Positions 42,768-52,665 of a DNA stretch of 64,000 bases are shown here, piece by piece. Origin of the DNA: Hathewaya limosa (GTDB taxonomy: Bacteria; Bacillota; Clostridia; Clostridiales; Clostridiaceae); the NCBI RefSeq assembly GCF_030815255.1, contig NZ_JAUSWN010000004.1:62001-126000 (forward strand). Reading direction: 5' to 3'. The position numbers and the translations under genes are program-made. Position 1 is the stretch's first letter. Each line of letters begins with the position of its first letter. The notes below the pieces were generated by a model. That model was not told the DNA's origin and did no database searches. It saw only the letters and a list, made by a program, of their open reading frames with translations.

Positions 42768-43040
42768 ATGAATATAAAATTAATAAATATAGGATTTGGT
42801 AATATTGTATCAGCTAATAGATTAGTTGCTATAGTAAGTCCGGAATCAGCACCTATAAAAAGAATAATTCAAGAAGCTAGAGATAGAGGAATGCTTATAG
42901 ATGCTACTTATGGTAGAAGAACAAGAGCGGTTATTATAACAGATAGTGACCACATAATTTTATCAGCAGTTCAACCTGAAACTGTAGCTCATAGATTATC
43001 TGTTAAGGATGAAGAAGCTATGGATGAGGTGGATGAATAA
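42768..43040 (+). CDS. remA: Extracellular matrix regulator RemA family (DUF370)
   Basis: A 90-residue DNA-binding protein of the RemA/DUF370 family. IKLINIGFGNIVSANRLVAIVSPESAPIKR is highly conserved, and DATYGRRTRAVIITDSDHIILSA follows. In B. subtilis RemA activates matrix genes and osmoprotection genes. The gene lies 19 bases after yicC and the gmk start follows its stop immediately, so the operon is tightly packed. The target in Clostridium is not known. Confidence 0.93.
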   Translation: MNIKLINIGFGNIVSANRLVAIVSPESAPIKRIIQEARDRGMLIDATYGRRTRAVIITDSDHIILSAVQPETVAHRLSVKDEEAMDEVDE

Positions 43041-43658
43041 ATGAAACAAAAGGGGTTATTAATAGTAATATCAGGTCCATCAGGTGCAGGAAAGGGTACC
43101 GTTTGTAAGGAAATACTAAAGAATGAAGCTTATTGGTTATCAGTTTCCGCAACAACAAGAACACCTAGAGCAGGTGAAGTTAATGGTAAAAGTTACTTCT
43201 TTTTAGAAAAAGAAGAATTTATAAAAAAGATAGAGAATAGCCAATTCTTCGAGTATGCAGAGGTATACGGAAATTATTATGGAACTCCTAAAGATAAAAT
43301 AATGGAAAAGATCGATGCAGGTATAGATGTAATTTTAGAGATTGATATTCAAGGTGCATTGAAGGTTAAGGAGATCTATCCAGAAGGTGTATTTGTATTT
43401 ATTATGCCTCCATCTATGAAAGAACTAAAGAATAGAATATTAGGTAGAGGAAGCGAAACTGAAGAAAGTTTGAATTTAAGATTCCAATCGGCGTTTAAAG
43501 AATTAAATTATGTATCAAAATATAACTATATGGTAATAAATGATATAGTAAGCAATGCTGCTGAAAAAATAGAGGCTATAATAAAGGCCGAAAAATGCAG
43601 AGCAGATAGACAAAAAGATTTTTGTGAAGATATAATAGGAGGCTATGAAAATGACTAA
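43041..43658 (+). CDS. gmk: Guanylate kinase
   Basis: A 205-residue kinase converting GMP to GDP. The P loop is SGPSGAGKGTV (about residues 11-21), the GMP-binding block is SATTRTPRAGEVNGKSYFF, and DVILEIDIQGALKVK follows. It begins right after the remA stop and its end overlaps the rpoZ start by eight bases. Normal length. Confidence 0.97.
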   Translation: MKQKGLLIVISGPSGAGKGTVCKEILKNEAYWLSVSATTRTPRAGEVNGKSYFFLEKEEFIKKIENSQFFEYAEVYGNYYGTPKDKIMEKIDAGIDVILEIDIQGALKVKEIYPEGVFVFIMPPSMKELKNRILGRGSETEESLNLRFQSAFKELNYVSKYNYMVINDIVSNAAEKIEAIIKAEKCRADRQKDFCEDIIGGYEND

Positions 43659-43875
43659 TTCAGATGCAATGATAAACCCATCAGTGGTAAATTTATTAAA
43701 AAAGGTAGATAATAGATACTCTTTAATAATTTCTACTTCAAAAAGAGCTAGACAAATTATTGATGGCGAAGAAGTACTTGTAAATACAAAATCTACAAAA
43801 CCACTTACAGTTGCTATAAATGAGATTAATCAAGGCGTTATAACAGTTCAAAGAATAAAGGATGGTATCAAATAA
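43651..43875 (+). CDS. rpoZ: RNA polymerase omega subunit
   Basis: A 74-residue omega subunit that assists folding of beta-prime. INPSVVNLLKKVDNRYSLIISTSKRARQII is the conserved core, with the KPLTVAINEI block after it. ATG 43651 is eight bases from AGGAGG, while ATG 43645 is too close. It overlaps gmk, the usual gmk-rpoZ order. coaBC follows two bases after the stop. Confidence 0.95.
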   Translation: MTNSDAMINPSVVNLLKKVDNRYSLIISTSKRARQIIDGEEVLVNTKSTKPLTVAINEINQGVITVQRIKDGIK

Positions 43876-43877
43876 CC

Positions 43878-45068
43878 ATGCTTAAAAATAAGACCGTGGT
43901 TTTAGGAGTTACAGGTGGAATTGCAGTATATAAGGCTTTAGATCTTATTAGTAGGTTAAGAAAACGTGATATTACTGTTCATGTTATTATGACTAAATCT
44001 GCAACACAATTTGTAAGTCCCTTAAGTTTTCAGAGTTTAAGTCAAAACATGGTTATTTCAGATATGTTTGCAGAACCTAAAGCATGGGAGATTCAACACA
44101 TATCTTTAGCTCAAAAGGCTGATTTATTAGCTGTAGTTCCTGCTACAGCTAATATTATAGGAAAAATTGCAAATGGCATAGCAGATGATATGTTAAGTAC
44201 TACAATAATGGCAACTAACGCTCCAGTTGTGTTTGCTCCAGCTATGAATTGTAACATGTACAATAATTCAATAGTTCAAGAAAATATAACTAAATTAAAA
44301 AAACATGGTTATGATTTTATAGAACCAGTCAAAGGTAGACTTGCTTGTGGAGATGAAGGAATAGGAAAGCTTGCAGATACAAGTTTAATAGAAGAAGCTA
44401 TTTGTAGTAAATTATATGATGTAAAAGACTTAAAAGATAAAAAAGTAATTGTTACAGCAGGACCTACAATAGAAAGAATAGATCCTGTAAGAATAATAAC
44501 TAATAATTCTTCTGGTAAGATGGGATATGCTATAGCGGAAGAAGCTAGAGATAGAGGTGCCCATGTTGTTTTAATCTCAGGACCTACAAATTTAAAACCT
44601 CCTTATGGAGTAGAATACATTTCCGTTAATACTAATGAAGAAATGTATAATGAAGTTATGAAATATTATGAAGAGGCTGATATTGTAGTTAAAAATGCAG
44701 CAGTTGCTGATTATAGACCTAGGGCGTATAGTGATAAGAAAATAAAAAAAGGTTCTGAAGAATTTACTATAGAATTAGTAAAAAACAGAGATATTTTATA
44801 TACTTTAGGACAAAATAAAAAGAACCAAGTCTTAGTAGGATTTGCAGCTGAGAGTCATGATGTTATAGAAAATGCTGAGAAAAAAATAAAGAAGAAAAAC
44901 TTAGATTATATAGTTGCTAATTGTATTTTAAATTCTGATACTGGATTTAAATCAGAGTATAATAAAGCTACTATTTTATCTAAGGATGGATTAAAAGTTC
45001 AAACAGAGAGAATTACAAAACGAGAACTTGCAAGTGAATTATTTAATTTAATAAACAAAAAGCGCTAA
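43878..45068 (+). CDS. coaBC: Bifunctional phosphopantothenoylcysteine decarboxylase/synthetase
   Basis: A 396-residue coenzyme A biosynthesis enzyme. The N-terminal FMN decarboxylase (CoaC) has GVTGGIAVYKALDLISRL, the catalytic His in WEIQHISLA, and APAMNCNMYNN. The C-terminal synthetase (CoaB) begins VIVTAGPTIERIDPVR and has NNSSGKMGYAIAEEA and NAAVADYRP. Both parts are intact. It stands after rpoZ in one operon and is followed by a terminator that overlaps its stop codon. Confidence 0.97.
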   Translation: MLKNKTVVLGVTGGIAVYKALDLISRLRKRDITVHVIMTKSATQFVSPLSFQSLSQNMVISDMFAEPKAWEIQHISLAQKADLLAVVPATANIIGKIANGIADDMLSTTIMATNAPVVFAPAMNCNMYNNSIVQENITKLKKHGYDFIEPVKGRLACGDEGIGKLADTSLIEEAICSKLYDVKDLKDKKVIVTAGPTIERIDPVRIITNNSSGKMGYAIAEEARDRGAHVVLISGPTNLKPPYGVEYISVNTNEEMYNEVMKYYEEADIVVKNAAVADYRPRAYSDKKIKKGSEEFTIELVKNRDILYTLGQNKKNQVLVGFAAESHDVIENAEKKIKKKNLDYIVANCILNSDTGFKSEYNKATILSKDGLKVQTERITKRELASELFNLINKKR

Positions 45069-45081
45069 TGCGCTTTTTTCT
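45057..45081 (+). terminator. Terminator overlapping coaBC stop
   Basis: AAAAAGCGC pairs with GCGCTTTTTT, with the TAA stop of coaBC inside the four-base loop. A compact intrinsic terminator. Confidence 0.85.
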
Positions 45082-45126
45082 TTATTTATTATAGTAAATT
45101 ACATTTAGTTTTGAAAAGGTGATAAA

Positions 45127-47328
45127 GTGAGTGAATATGCAGGAATTATAATTAATTCTTTAACGAATGCTATAGATAAACCTTTTACTTATAAGATACC
45201 AGATTGTTTTTTAGAAGATTTGTTGATAGGACATAGAGTTATGGTTCCCTTTGGAAAGGGTAATAAACAAGTAGAAGGATATGTAGTAGAGTTTATAGAG
45301 GAAGAAGATATAGATTTTTCTTTTTCTATAAAAGAAATTTCAGTAATTTGCGAAAAAGAACCTTTATTAAGTATAAGTGATATAGAACTTATTAAAATAA
45401 TGCGTGAAAAATATCTTTGTACATATATTGAATGTATAAGATTATTTTTGCCTAGTGGTATTAGTAAAGGCATGAAGTTCAAGAAAAAAGAAATTTTATA
45501 TAAAATTAAAGAACTAGAAGGAAGATATAACAAAGAGCCATATATAAGTATTATGAAATATGTGGAAGAAGAATCCCTAGAAAGAAGTCAAATAAAAAGT
45601 AAATATAATCTATCTATAAGTTCTGTGAATACCTTAATTAAAAATGGATTTTTGAGGTTAAGACCTGAAATAGATTGGAGAACTGGTAATAGGAGTTACA
45701 AGTATTATGATAAAAAGATTCTAAATAATATGCAAGTAAATGCGTTGAATTCTATAATGTTTTCAGAAGAAAACAAGTTTCTTATACATGGAGTTACAGG
45801 GAGTGGAAAAACAGAAATATATTTAAGCTTAGTAGAAAATATGCTTAATAAGGGAAAGCAAAGTATTATACTCGTACCAGAAATTTCATTAACCCCTCAA
45901 ATGATAGAAAGATTTCACGGAAGATTTGGGGAAGAAGTGGCTATTTTTCATAGCAGACTTTCTCAAGGAGAAAGATTTGATCAATGGATGAGAGTTAAGG
46001 AAAAAAAGGTAAATGTAGCTGTAGGGGCTAGATCAGCCTTGTTTTTACCTTTTGAGGATTTAGGACTTATTATAATTGATGAGGAACATGAATCAAGTTA
46101 TAAGTCCGATAGTGATCCTAAGTATAATGCAAGAGAAATAGCTTTTTGCATAAGTGAGTTAAAAAATGTAAAAGTAGTTTTAGGTTCAGCTACTCCTAGT
46201 TTGGAGACTTATTATAATGCATTAAAAGGTGAATTAAAGTTAATCAATTTAGATAAAAGAGTGTCTGATAAACCATTACCAAAATCTACAATTATAGACA
46301 TGAGAGAAGAACTTATGCAAAATAATCGTTCTATATTTAGTAGAGCATTATATAATGGAATTAAGGAACGGTTAGAAAAAAAAGAACAGGTTATTTTGTT
46401 TTTAAATAGACGAGGGTTTTCACCCTTTGTATCTTGTAGAAAATGTGGATATGTTTTTAAATGTAAAAATTGCGATATAAGTTTGAACTATCATAATAAC
46501 GGAAATATGGTGTGTCATTATTGTGGATATACTGAAAGTTCTGTTACGGTATGTCCTAGGTGTAAAAGTAAATATGTGAAATATTTTGGTATAGGAACAG
46601 AAAAAGTTGAAAGTGAAGTTCGAAAATATTTTAAAAATAGTAGAGTTATAAGAATGGATTATGATACTACAAGAAAAAAAGATTCTTATGAAAACTTATA
46701 TAATGTGTTTAAAAACAAAAAAGCAGATATTTTAATAGGAACTCAAATGATAGCAAAAGGTTTAGACTTTGAAAATGTAACTTTAGTTGGGGTATTAGCT
46801 GCAGATTTATCTTTAAATTATCCTGATTATAGGGCGACAGAAAAAACATATCAACTTATAACTCAAGTTGCAGGGAGAGCTGGAAGAGGAGAAAAAGAAG
46901 GTGAAGTTATCCTCCAAACTTATTCTCCAGATAATTATAGTATTGTATATGCATCGGAAAATAATTATAGGGATTTTTTTAAAGAAGAGATATGTCTTAG
47001 AAAAGCTTTAGATTATCCACCTTTTTCTAAAATACTTTTAATTAATATAAGTTCAGAGAATAAGGATAATGTTTATAAATATGTTACTATTTTAGAGAAA
47101 AATTTAAAAGATATTTTGACAAAATATGATAAAATAAATATGTTAGGGCCAAGTCCTTCTTCTGTATTTAAATTAAAAAAAGAATTTAGATGGACTATAA
47201 TTTTTAAGGGAGATTTTAAAAATCAATTTGCATCTAAGGTAAAAGATATAGTATATAAAACTTTAAATGAAAATAATTTTAAAAATATAAAAATAGGAAT
47301 TGATATAAATCCTAATTCCTTTATATAA
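45127..47328 (+). CDS. priA: Primosomal replication helicase PriA
   Basis: A 733-residue DNA helicase that restarts stalled replication forks. The N-terminal 3'-binding domain begins YAGIIINSLTNAIDKPFTYKIP. Walker A is GVTGSGKTEIY, the DEEH box is IIIDEEHESSYK, and the zinc-binding cysteines lie in CRKCGYVFKCKNC and CHYCGY...CPRC. The helicase C block GTQMIAKGLDFENV is intact. Translation begins at GTG 45127 behind AAAGGTGAT. Usual coaBC-priA-def-fmt order. Confidence 0.97.
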   Translation: MSEYAGIIINSLTNAIDKPFTYKIPDCFLEDLLIGHRVMVPFGKGNKQVEGYVVEFIEEEDIDFSFSIKEISVICEKEPLLSISDIELIKIMREKYLCTYIECIRLFLPSGISKGMKFKKKEILYKIKELEGRYNKEPYISIMKYVEEESLERSQIKSKYNLSISSVNTLIKNGFLRLRPEIDWRTGNRSYKYYDKKILNNMQVNALNSIMFSEENKFLIHGVTGSGKTEIYLSLVENMLNKGKQSIILVPEISLTPQMIERFHGRFGEEVAIFHSRLSQGERFDQWMRVKEKKVNVAVGARSALFLPFEDLGLIIIDEEHESSYKSDSDPKYNAREIAFCISELKNVKVVLGSATPSLETYYNALKGELKLINLDKRVSDKPLPKSTIIDMREELMQNNRSIFSRALYNGIKERLEKKEQVILFLNRRGFSPFVSCRKCGYVFKCKNCDISLNYHNNGNMVCHYCGYTESSVTVCPRCKSKYVKYFGIGTEKVESEVRKYFKNSRVIRMDYDTTRKKDSYENLYNVFKNKKADILIGTQMIAKGLDFENVTLVGVLAADLSLNYPDYRATEKTYQLITQVAGRAGRGEKEGEVILQTYSPDNYSIVYASENNYRDFFKEEICLRKALDYPPFSKILLINISSENKDNVYKYVTILEKNLKDILTKYDKINMLGPSPSSVFKLKKEFRWTIIFKGDFKNQFASKVKDIVYKTLNENNFKNIKIGIDINPNSFI

Positions 47329-47403
47329 TAAAGAGTAGGAATTAAATAGAATTAGATATTTAGATATAATAAACAAAAAGTTGAAAAAATGGGAGGAATA
47401 TAA

Positions 47404-47844
47404 ATGGCATTAAGAAATTTGAGAATAAATGGCGATGAAGTTTTAAGAAAAAAATGTAAACAGGTTACTGAAATTACACCTAGGGATCTTCAACTAATAG
47501 GAGACATGAAAGAAACTATGTATAAAGAAAATGGTGTAGGACTTGCAGCTCCTCAAGTAGGAATATTAAAAAGAATTATTGTAATAGATGTAGGGGAAGG
47601 ACCTTTTGCAGTAATTAATCCAGAAATACTAGAAAAAAGAGGGAGTCAAATTGATATAGAGGGATGTTTAAGTGTTCCAGGTGAACAAGGTAGAGTTGAA
47701 AGACCCAATTATGTAAAGGTAAAAGGTTTAAATGAAGAAGGAGAAGAAACTATTTTTGAGGGAGAAGAGCTTTTAGCAAGAGCTTTTTGTCATGAGATTG
47801 ATCATTTAGACGGAATTTTATTTATAGATAAGATTATAGACTAG
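47404..47844 (+). CDS. def: Peptide deformylase
   Basis: A 146-residue metallo-hydrolase that removes the formyl group from new proteins. All three motifs are present: GVGLAAPQVG, EGCLSVPG (Cys metal ligand) and HEIDHLDG (two His ligands and the catalytic Glu). GGGAGGA precedes the ATG. The methionyl-tRNA formyltransferase gene comes next, 16 bases away, so the two enzymes of the formyl cycle are co-expressed. Confidence 0.97.
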   Translation: MALRNLRINGDEVLRKKCKQVTEITPRDLQLIGDMKETMYKENGVGLAAPQVGILKRIIVIDVGEGPFAVINPEILEKRGSQIDIEGCLSVPGEQGRVERPNYVKVKGLNEEGEETIFEGEELLARAFCHEIDHLDGILFIDKIID

Positions 47845-47860
47845 AAAGGAATGAGAAATA

Positions 47861-48793
47861 ATGAAAGTAGTTTTTATGGGAACACCAGAGTTTGCTGTAC
47901 CATCACTTCAGGCTCTTATAGATAATTTTAAGGTAGAAGCGGTTTTAACACAACCAGATAAACCTAAAGGTAGAGGTAAAAAGCTTTCAATGTCTCCAAT
48001 AAAAGAGATGGCTTTAAAATATGATATACCTGTATATCAACCTAAGAGCTTAAGAAAGGATGAAGAAGTAAAGCAAATTATTAAAGATATAAAACCAGAT
48101 TTTATTGTAGTTGTAGCATTTGGGCAAATTTTGACTAAAGAAGTTTTAGATATACCTAAGTATGGATGTATAAATTTACATGCCTCTCTTTTACCAAAGT
48201 ATAGAGGTGCCGCACCTTTAAATTGGGCAATTATAAATGGAGAGAACAAAAGTGGAAATACTACAATGTTAATGGATGTAGGACTAGATACTGGAGATAT
48301 GTTATTAGTTGATGAAGTAGATATAGAAGATAATATGACAGCAGGAGAATTACATGATGTTTTAATGGAAAGAGGAGGAAACCTTTTAATTGAAACTTTA
48401 AATAAACTTTCTAAAAATGAGATAACTCCTATAAAACAAGGCGAAACAACTTCAATGTATGCATCTATGTTAAATAAAGAAATGGCTAAAATTAACTGGA
48501 ATCAAGATGCAAAAAAAATACATGACTTTATCAGGGGATTAAATCCATGGCCAGTTTCTTATACTTATTATGAAGATAAAATGATGAAAATTTATTCATC
48601 CCAAGTTATAGATAAAGAATGTAATGATACCCCAGGAAAGATATTGGAGGTTTCAAAAGACGGAATTAAAGTTGCATGTGGCAAAGATATTTTATTAATT
48701 AAATCTATACAATTTCCAGGTAAGAAAGCCATGAATGTTGGAGAGTATATAAAAGGGAACTCTATAAATATAGATGTTATTTTAACAGATTAG
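47861..48793 (+). CDS. fmt: Methionyl-tRNA formyltransferase
   Basis: A 310-residue transferase that formylates Met-tRNA(fMet) with 10-formyl-THF. MGTPEFAVPSL and the catalytic signature HASLLPKYRGAAPLNWAI with the Asn-His-Asp set (INLHASLL...LDTGDM) are intact, and a C-terminal OB-like domain follows. AAAGGAATGAG precedes the ATG. Partner of def upstream. Confidence 0.97.
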   Translation: MKVVFMGTPEFAVPSLQALIDNFKVEAVLTQPDKPKGRGKKLSMSPIKEMALKYDIPVYQPKSLRKDEEVKQIIKDIKPDFIVVVAFGQILTKEVLDIPKYGCINLHASLLPKYRGAAPLNWAIINGENKSGNTTMLMDVGLDTGDMLLVDEVDIEDNMTAGELHDVLMERGGNLLIETLNKLSKNEITPIKQGETTSMYASMLNKEMAKINWNQDAKKIHDFIRGLNPWPVSYTYYEDKMMKIYSSQVIDKECNDTPGKILEVSKDGIKVACGKDILLIKSIQFPGKKAMNVGEYIKGNSINIDVILTD

Positions 48794-48826
48794 AATCTAA
48801 TAAAATATAAGAAAGGAAGGATATTT

Positions 48827-49516
48827 ATGGGTTTTTACTTTTGGGATCCTACTATGATTATATTAATACCAGCCTTTATTATAGCTATGTATGCACAAAT
48901 AAAAGTTAAAAGTACCTTTGCAAATTTTTCAAATGTTTATAGTAAAAGTGGTTTAACAGGTGCACAAGTGGCAAGAATATTATTAGATAGTGAAGGGTTA
49001 TTTGATGTTCCAATAGAGCTTGTATCAGGGAGCTTAACAGATCATTATGATCCTAGAGATAGAGTTATGAGATTATCAAGGGATGTATATTATGGAAATT
49101 CAGTTGCATCTATTGGAGTTGCAGCCCATGAGACAGGGCATGCAATTCAACATAAAAATAAGTATATGCCTTTGGAAATAAGAAATTCCATAGTACCTAT
49201 AGTTAATTTAGGTTCTAGTGCATCTTGGATATTTTTTATGTTAGGACTTTTTTTTAGTATTAAAGGATTAGTAACTTTAGGAATAGTTTTGTTTTCAGGA
49301 GCAGTAATATTCCAATTAATAACTTTGCCAGTAGAATTTAATGCATCAGCAAGAGCCATAAAAATTTTAGATGAGAAAGTTATTTTATATAAAGAAGAAT
49401 TATATGGAGCTAAAAAAGTATTAGAGGCAGCAGCTTTAACATATGTAGCGGCAGCAATTACAGCAATAGCTCAACTTTTAAGATTAATTGCTATAAGCAA
49501 TAATAGAAATGATTAA
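48827..49516 (+). CDS. yugP: Zinc metallopeptidase YugP family membrane protein
   Basis: A 229-residue membrane protein of the neutral zinc metallopeptidase family (YugP). The zinc site is HETGHAIQH (HExxH), with about four hydrophobic segments: residues 8-22 at the N-terminus, two near 120-165 and one near the C-terminus. Substrate unknown. The gene lies between fmt and rsmB, as in many Clostridia. AAGGAAGG precedes the ATG. Confidence 0.88.
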   Translation: MGFYFWDPTMIILIPAFIIAMYAQIKVKSTFANFSNVYSKSGLTGAQVARILLDSEGLFDVPIELVSGSLTDHYDPRDRVMRLSRDVYYGNSVASIGVAAHETGHAIQHKNKYMPLEIRNSIVPIVNLGSSASWIFFMLGLFFSIKGLVTLGIVLFSGAVIFQLITLPVEFNASARAIKILDEKVILYKEELYGAKKVLEAAALTYVAAAITAIAQLLRLIAISNNRND

Positions 49517-49546
49517 AAAATTAGATAAGAAAAATATGAGGTGTTT

Positions 49547-50872
49547 ATGAATAGTAGAGAAGTAGCAATAGAGGTTATTAACTTAGTAATATATAAAAAG
49601 GCTTATTCAAATATAACATTAAATACATATTTAAATAAATATGATTTTAAGAGAGAGGATAAAGCACTTATAACGGAAATAGTTTATGGAACTTTAAAAT
49701 ATAAAGGGCTTATAGATGAAATATTAAATTATTTTTTAAGAGAAGGTGTTGGAAGTATAGATTCATATGTATTAACTATACTTAGAACATCTATATATCA
49801 ATTTAAATACTTAGATAAAATACCTGATTTTGCAATTGTAAATGAAGCAGTAAATATTTGTAAAAAACATAGAGGAGTTAAAGAATCTAAGTTAGTAAAT
49901 GGTGTTTTAAGAAATTATATGAGAAAAGGAGAACCAAGACTAAAGGCTAATGGTTCAATTGATGGAAAACTTGCACTTCAATATTCATTCCCTAAATGGA
50001 TGATAAATTTATTTATAGAACAATATGGTGAAAAGCAAGCTATTGAAATTCTAAAAGGATTAAACGAAAGACCAGCATTAACAGTAAGAGTTAATGCCCT
50101 AAAGGGAGATTATGAAGATACTTTGGAAAAATTATTTCAAGAAGGATATGACGTAGAAGAAAGTGATGTATGTCCTGAAGGCATAATAATAAAAAAAGGA
50201 AGTAGTATTGAAAAAAATAAACTATTTAGAGAAGGATTTATTACGGTTCAAGATGAAAGTGCTATGTTAACTGCACCTTTAATGGATATAGAAAAGGGAA
50301 GTAAAGTTATGGATTTGTGTAGTGCACCAGGAGGTAAAACTACTCATATGGCAGAAATTATGGATAATGAAGGTGAGATTTTGGCCTTTGATATTCATGA
50401 ACATAAAATAAAGTTAATTGAGCAAAATGCAAAAAGACTGGGCATTGATATTATAAAGGCAAGCATTAAGGATGCAGAAGAATATGATGAAACATATAAG
50501 GAATGGGCTGATGCTGTATTAGCTGATGTTCCTTGTTCAGGACTTGGTATTATAAGAAAAAAACCTGAAATTAAATGGAATAAAAAGGAAAGAGAATTAA
50601 ATGAATTAACTCGAATCCAATATACCATACTTCAAAATGCAGCAGGATATGTAAAATCAGGAGGAGAAATTATATATTCAACTTGTACTTTAAATAAAAA
50701 GGAAAATGAGGATATTGTGAATTCTTTTATAAAAGAAAATCCCGAATTTAAAATTGAACCAGTGTTTATAGGAAAAAGTGATAATATACTTTATGATAAA
50801 AAAGGCTATTTAACAATACTGCCTAATAAATATATGGATGGATTTTTCTTATGTAAAATTAGAAAACAGTAG
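49547..50872 (+). CDS. rsmB: 16S rRNA (cytosine-967) methyltransferase RsmB
   Basis: A 441-residue enzyme with an N-terminal NusB-like domain (about residues 1-140) and a C-terminal SAM methyltransferase domain. DLCSAPGGKTTHMAE is the SAM-binding motif, DVPCSGLGIIRKKPE holds one active-site cysteine and YSTCTLNKKEN the other. ATG 49547 was taken since the GTG at 49541 is part of the ribosome-binding region. rlmN begins directly after it. Confidence 0.95.
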   Translation: MNSREVAIEVINLVIYKKAYSNITLNTYLNKYDFKREDKALITEIVYGTLKYKGLIDEILNYFLREGVGSIDSYVLTILRTSIYQFKYLDKIPDFAIVNEAVNICKKHRGVKESKLVNGVLRNYMRKGEPRLKANGSIDGKLALQYSFPKWMINLFIEQYGEKQAIEILKGLNERPALTVRVNALKGDYEDTLEKLFQEGYDVEESDVCPEGIIIKKGSSIEKNKLFREGFITVQDESAMLTAPLMDIEKGSKVMDLCSAPGGKTTHMAEIMDNEGEILAFDIHEHKIKLIEQNAKRLGIDIIKASIKDAEEYDETYKEWADAVLADVPCSGLGIIRKKPEIKWNKKERELNELTRIQYTILQNAAGYVKSGGEIIYSTCTLNKKENEDIVNSFIKENPEFKIEPVFIGKSDNILYDKKGYLTILPNKYMDGFFLCKIRKQ

Positions 50873-50884
50873 GTGATTAATTTA

Positions 50885-51919
50885 ATGAATATATTAGATT
50901 ATAATTTAGAAGAACTACAAAAATGGATGAAAGACAACAAAGAAAGTAGTTTTAGAGCTAAACAGATTATGGATTGGCTTTATAAAGGTGCATGTAATTT
51001 TGATGATATGAAAAATCTACCTAAGAACACTAAAGAAAATTTAAAATTAAATTTTAAAATAGAATTACCAAAAGTAATAGAAAAGTTTGTATCTAAAAAA
51101 GATGGTACAGTGAAACTTTTACTTGGATATGATGATGGAAATTTAATTGAAACAGTAGTTATGAAATATACTCATGGAAATTCAATCTGTGTATCTACAC
51201 AGATTGGATGCAGAATGGGATGTAAATTTTGTGCATCTACTTTAGATGGTAGAGTAAGAGATTTAAATTGTGGAGAAATAATATCACAAATTCTTGTAGC
51301 TCAAAAAGAAATTGGAGAGAGAATATCTAATATTGTTTTAATGGGAAGTGGAGAACCTCTAGATAACTATGAAAATGTAATTAAATTCATAAAACTTGTT
51401 AATGAGAAATATAGTTTAAATATAGGTCAAAGACATATAACATTATCTACTTGTGGATTAGTACCTAAAATTAAACAATTGGCAGATGAAGATCTTCAAA
51501 TTACTTTGGCAATTTCATTGCATGCTCCAAATGATAATATAAGAAAACAAAGTATGCCCATAGCTAATAAATACTCAATAGATGAAATTATAGAAGCTTG
51601 TACGTATTATATAAGTAAAACTGGACGTAGAATTACATTTGAGTATGCTTTAATTAAGGATTTTAATGATACTAGAGAATGTGCCGAAGAATTAAGTTTT
51701 TTACTTAAAAATATTTTATGTCATGTTAATCTAATTCCAGTAAATGAAGTTAAGGAAAGAGAATACAAAAGAGCGGACAAAAAAAATATTGAAAGATTTA
51801 AAGATATTTTAAGTAAAAAGAATATTGAAGTTACGGTTAGAAGAGAAATGGGTTCAGACATTAATGCTGCCTGTGGACAATTAAGGAGAAGCTATCTTCA
51901 AAACAAAAAATTAGTTTAA
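50885..51919 (+). CDS. rlmN: Dual-specificity 23S rRNA/tRNA adenine C2 methyltransferase RlmN
   Basis: A 344-residue radical SAM enzyme that methylates A2503 of 23S rRNA (and A37 of some tRNAs). The cluster motif is CRMGCKFCAS, and GSGEPLDNYENV, STCGLVPKI (with the methyl-carrying Cys) and the C-terminal VRREMGSDINAACGQL (second catalytic Cys) are present. ATG 50885 is seven bases after AGGTGAT; GTG 50873 abuts the rsmB stop. The prpC-prkC pair follows. Confidence 0.96.
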   Translation: MNILDYNLEELQKWMKDNKESSFRAKQIMDWLYKGACNFDDMKNLPKNTKENLKLNFKIELPKVIEKFVSKKDGTVKLLLGYDDGNLIETVVMKYTHGNSICVSTQIGCRMGCKFCASTLDGRVRDLNCGEIISQILVAQKEIGERISNIVLMGSGEPLDNYENVIKFIKLVNEKYSLNIGQRHITLSTCGLVPKIKQLADEDLQITLAISLHAPNDNIRKQSMPIANKYSIDEIIEACTYYISKTGRRITFEYALIKDFNDTRECAEELSFLLKNILCHVNLIPVNEVKEREYKRADKKNIERFKDILSKKNIEVTVRREMGSDINAACGQLRRSYLQNKKLV

Positions 51920-51933
51920 AGGGGGCTACTAAA

Positions 51934-52665
51934 TTGGTGGGTATAATTTCGGATATTGGAAATTATAGAAAGATAAATGAAGATTCAGTTGGATATTTTG
52001 AAGATTTAAATCTTAGATTTTATGTAGTTGCTGATGGAATGGGTGGACATAATGCAGGAGAGGTTGCTAGTACTTTGGCTGTAGAAAATGTTATGAATTA
52101 TTTTAAACAAGTTGATACTAAATGTGATTTTAAGGGCGCATTAGTTAATTCAATTGATAAGGCTAATAAACATGTATATACACTTTCTATTGAAAAAGAT
52201 AAGTATAAAGGAATGGGAACTACTATTACAGTATGTCTTATTTATAAAAATAAAGCCTATATTGCTCATGTGGGTGATAGTTCTTGTATTATTGTTAAGA
52301 AAAATAAAACTATAGAAAAAATAACTAAGGATCATTCTCTTGTTCAAGAATTAATTGATAGTGGAAGTATAACGAGAGAAGAGGCTATTAATCATCCTAA
52401 CAAAAATATTATAACTAGAGCTCTAGGCACAAGTGAGAATATAAATGTGGATGTTTATGAATTTGATGTGGATGATGTATATAGAATTTTATTATGTACC
52501 GATGGACTTACTAATGTAGTTTCATTAGAAGAAATTTTAGAATATACTCTTTCTTATACAGAAGAGGAAGTATGTAAAAGGCTAGTAGAACTTAGTAAAA
52601 AAAATGGCAGTAAAGATAATATATCAGTAATTGTTTTTAAAGGAGCTGATGAAAATGATAGGTAG
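51934..52665 (+). CDS. prpC: PP2C-type Ser/Thr protein phosphatase PrpC (Stp)
   Basis: A 243-residue metal-dependent phosphatase that reverses the partner kinase PrkC. Motifs DGMGGHNAGEVAS, AHVGDSSCII, LCTDGLTNV and the final KDNISVIV carry the metal-binding aspartates. Start TTG 51934 follows AAAGGGGG by nine bases; GTG 51937 is equally possible. Its end overlaps prkC by 11 bases, so the two are co-translated. Confidence 0.95.
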   Translation: MVGIISDIGNYRKINEDSVGYFEDLNLRFYVVADGMGGHNAGEVASTLAVENVMNYFKQVDTKCDFKGALVNSIDKANKHVYTLSIEKDKYKGMGTTITVCLIYKNKAYIAHVGDSSCIIVKKNKTIEKITKDHSLVQELIDSGSITREEAINHPNKNIITRALGTSENINVDVYEFDVDDVYRILLCTDGLTNVVSLEEILEYTLSYTEEEVCKRLVELSKKNGSKDNISVIVFKGADENDR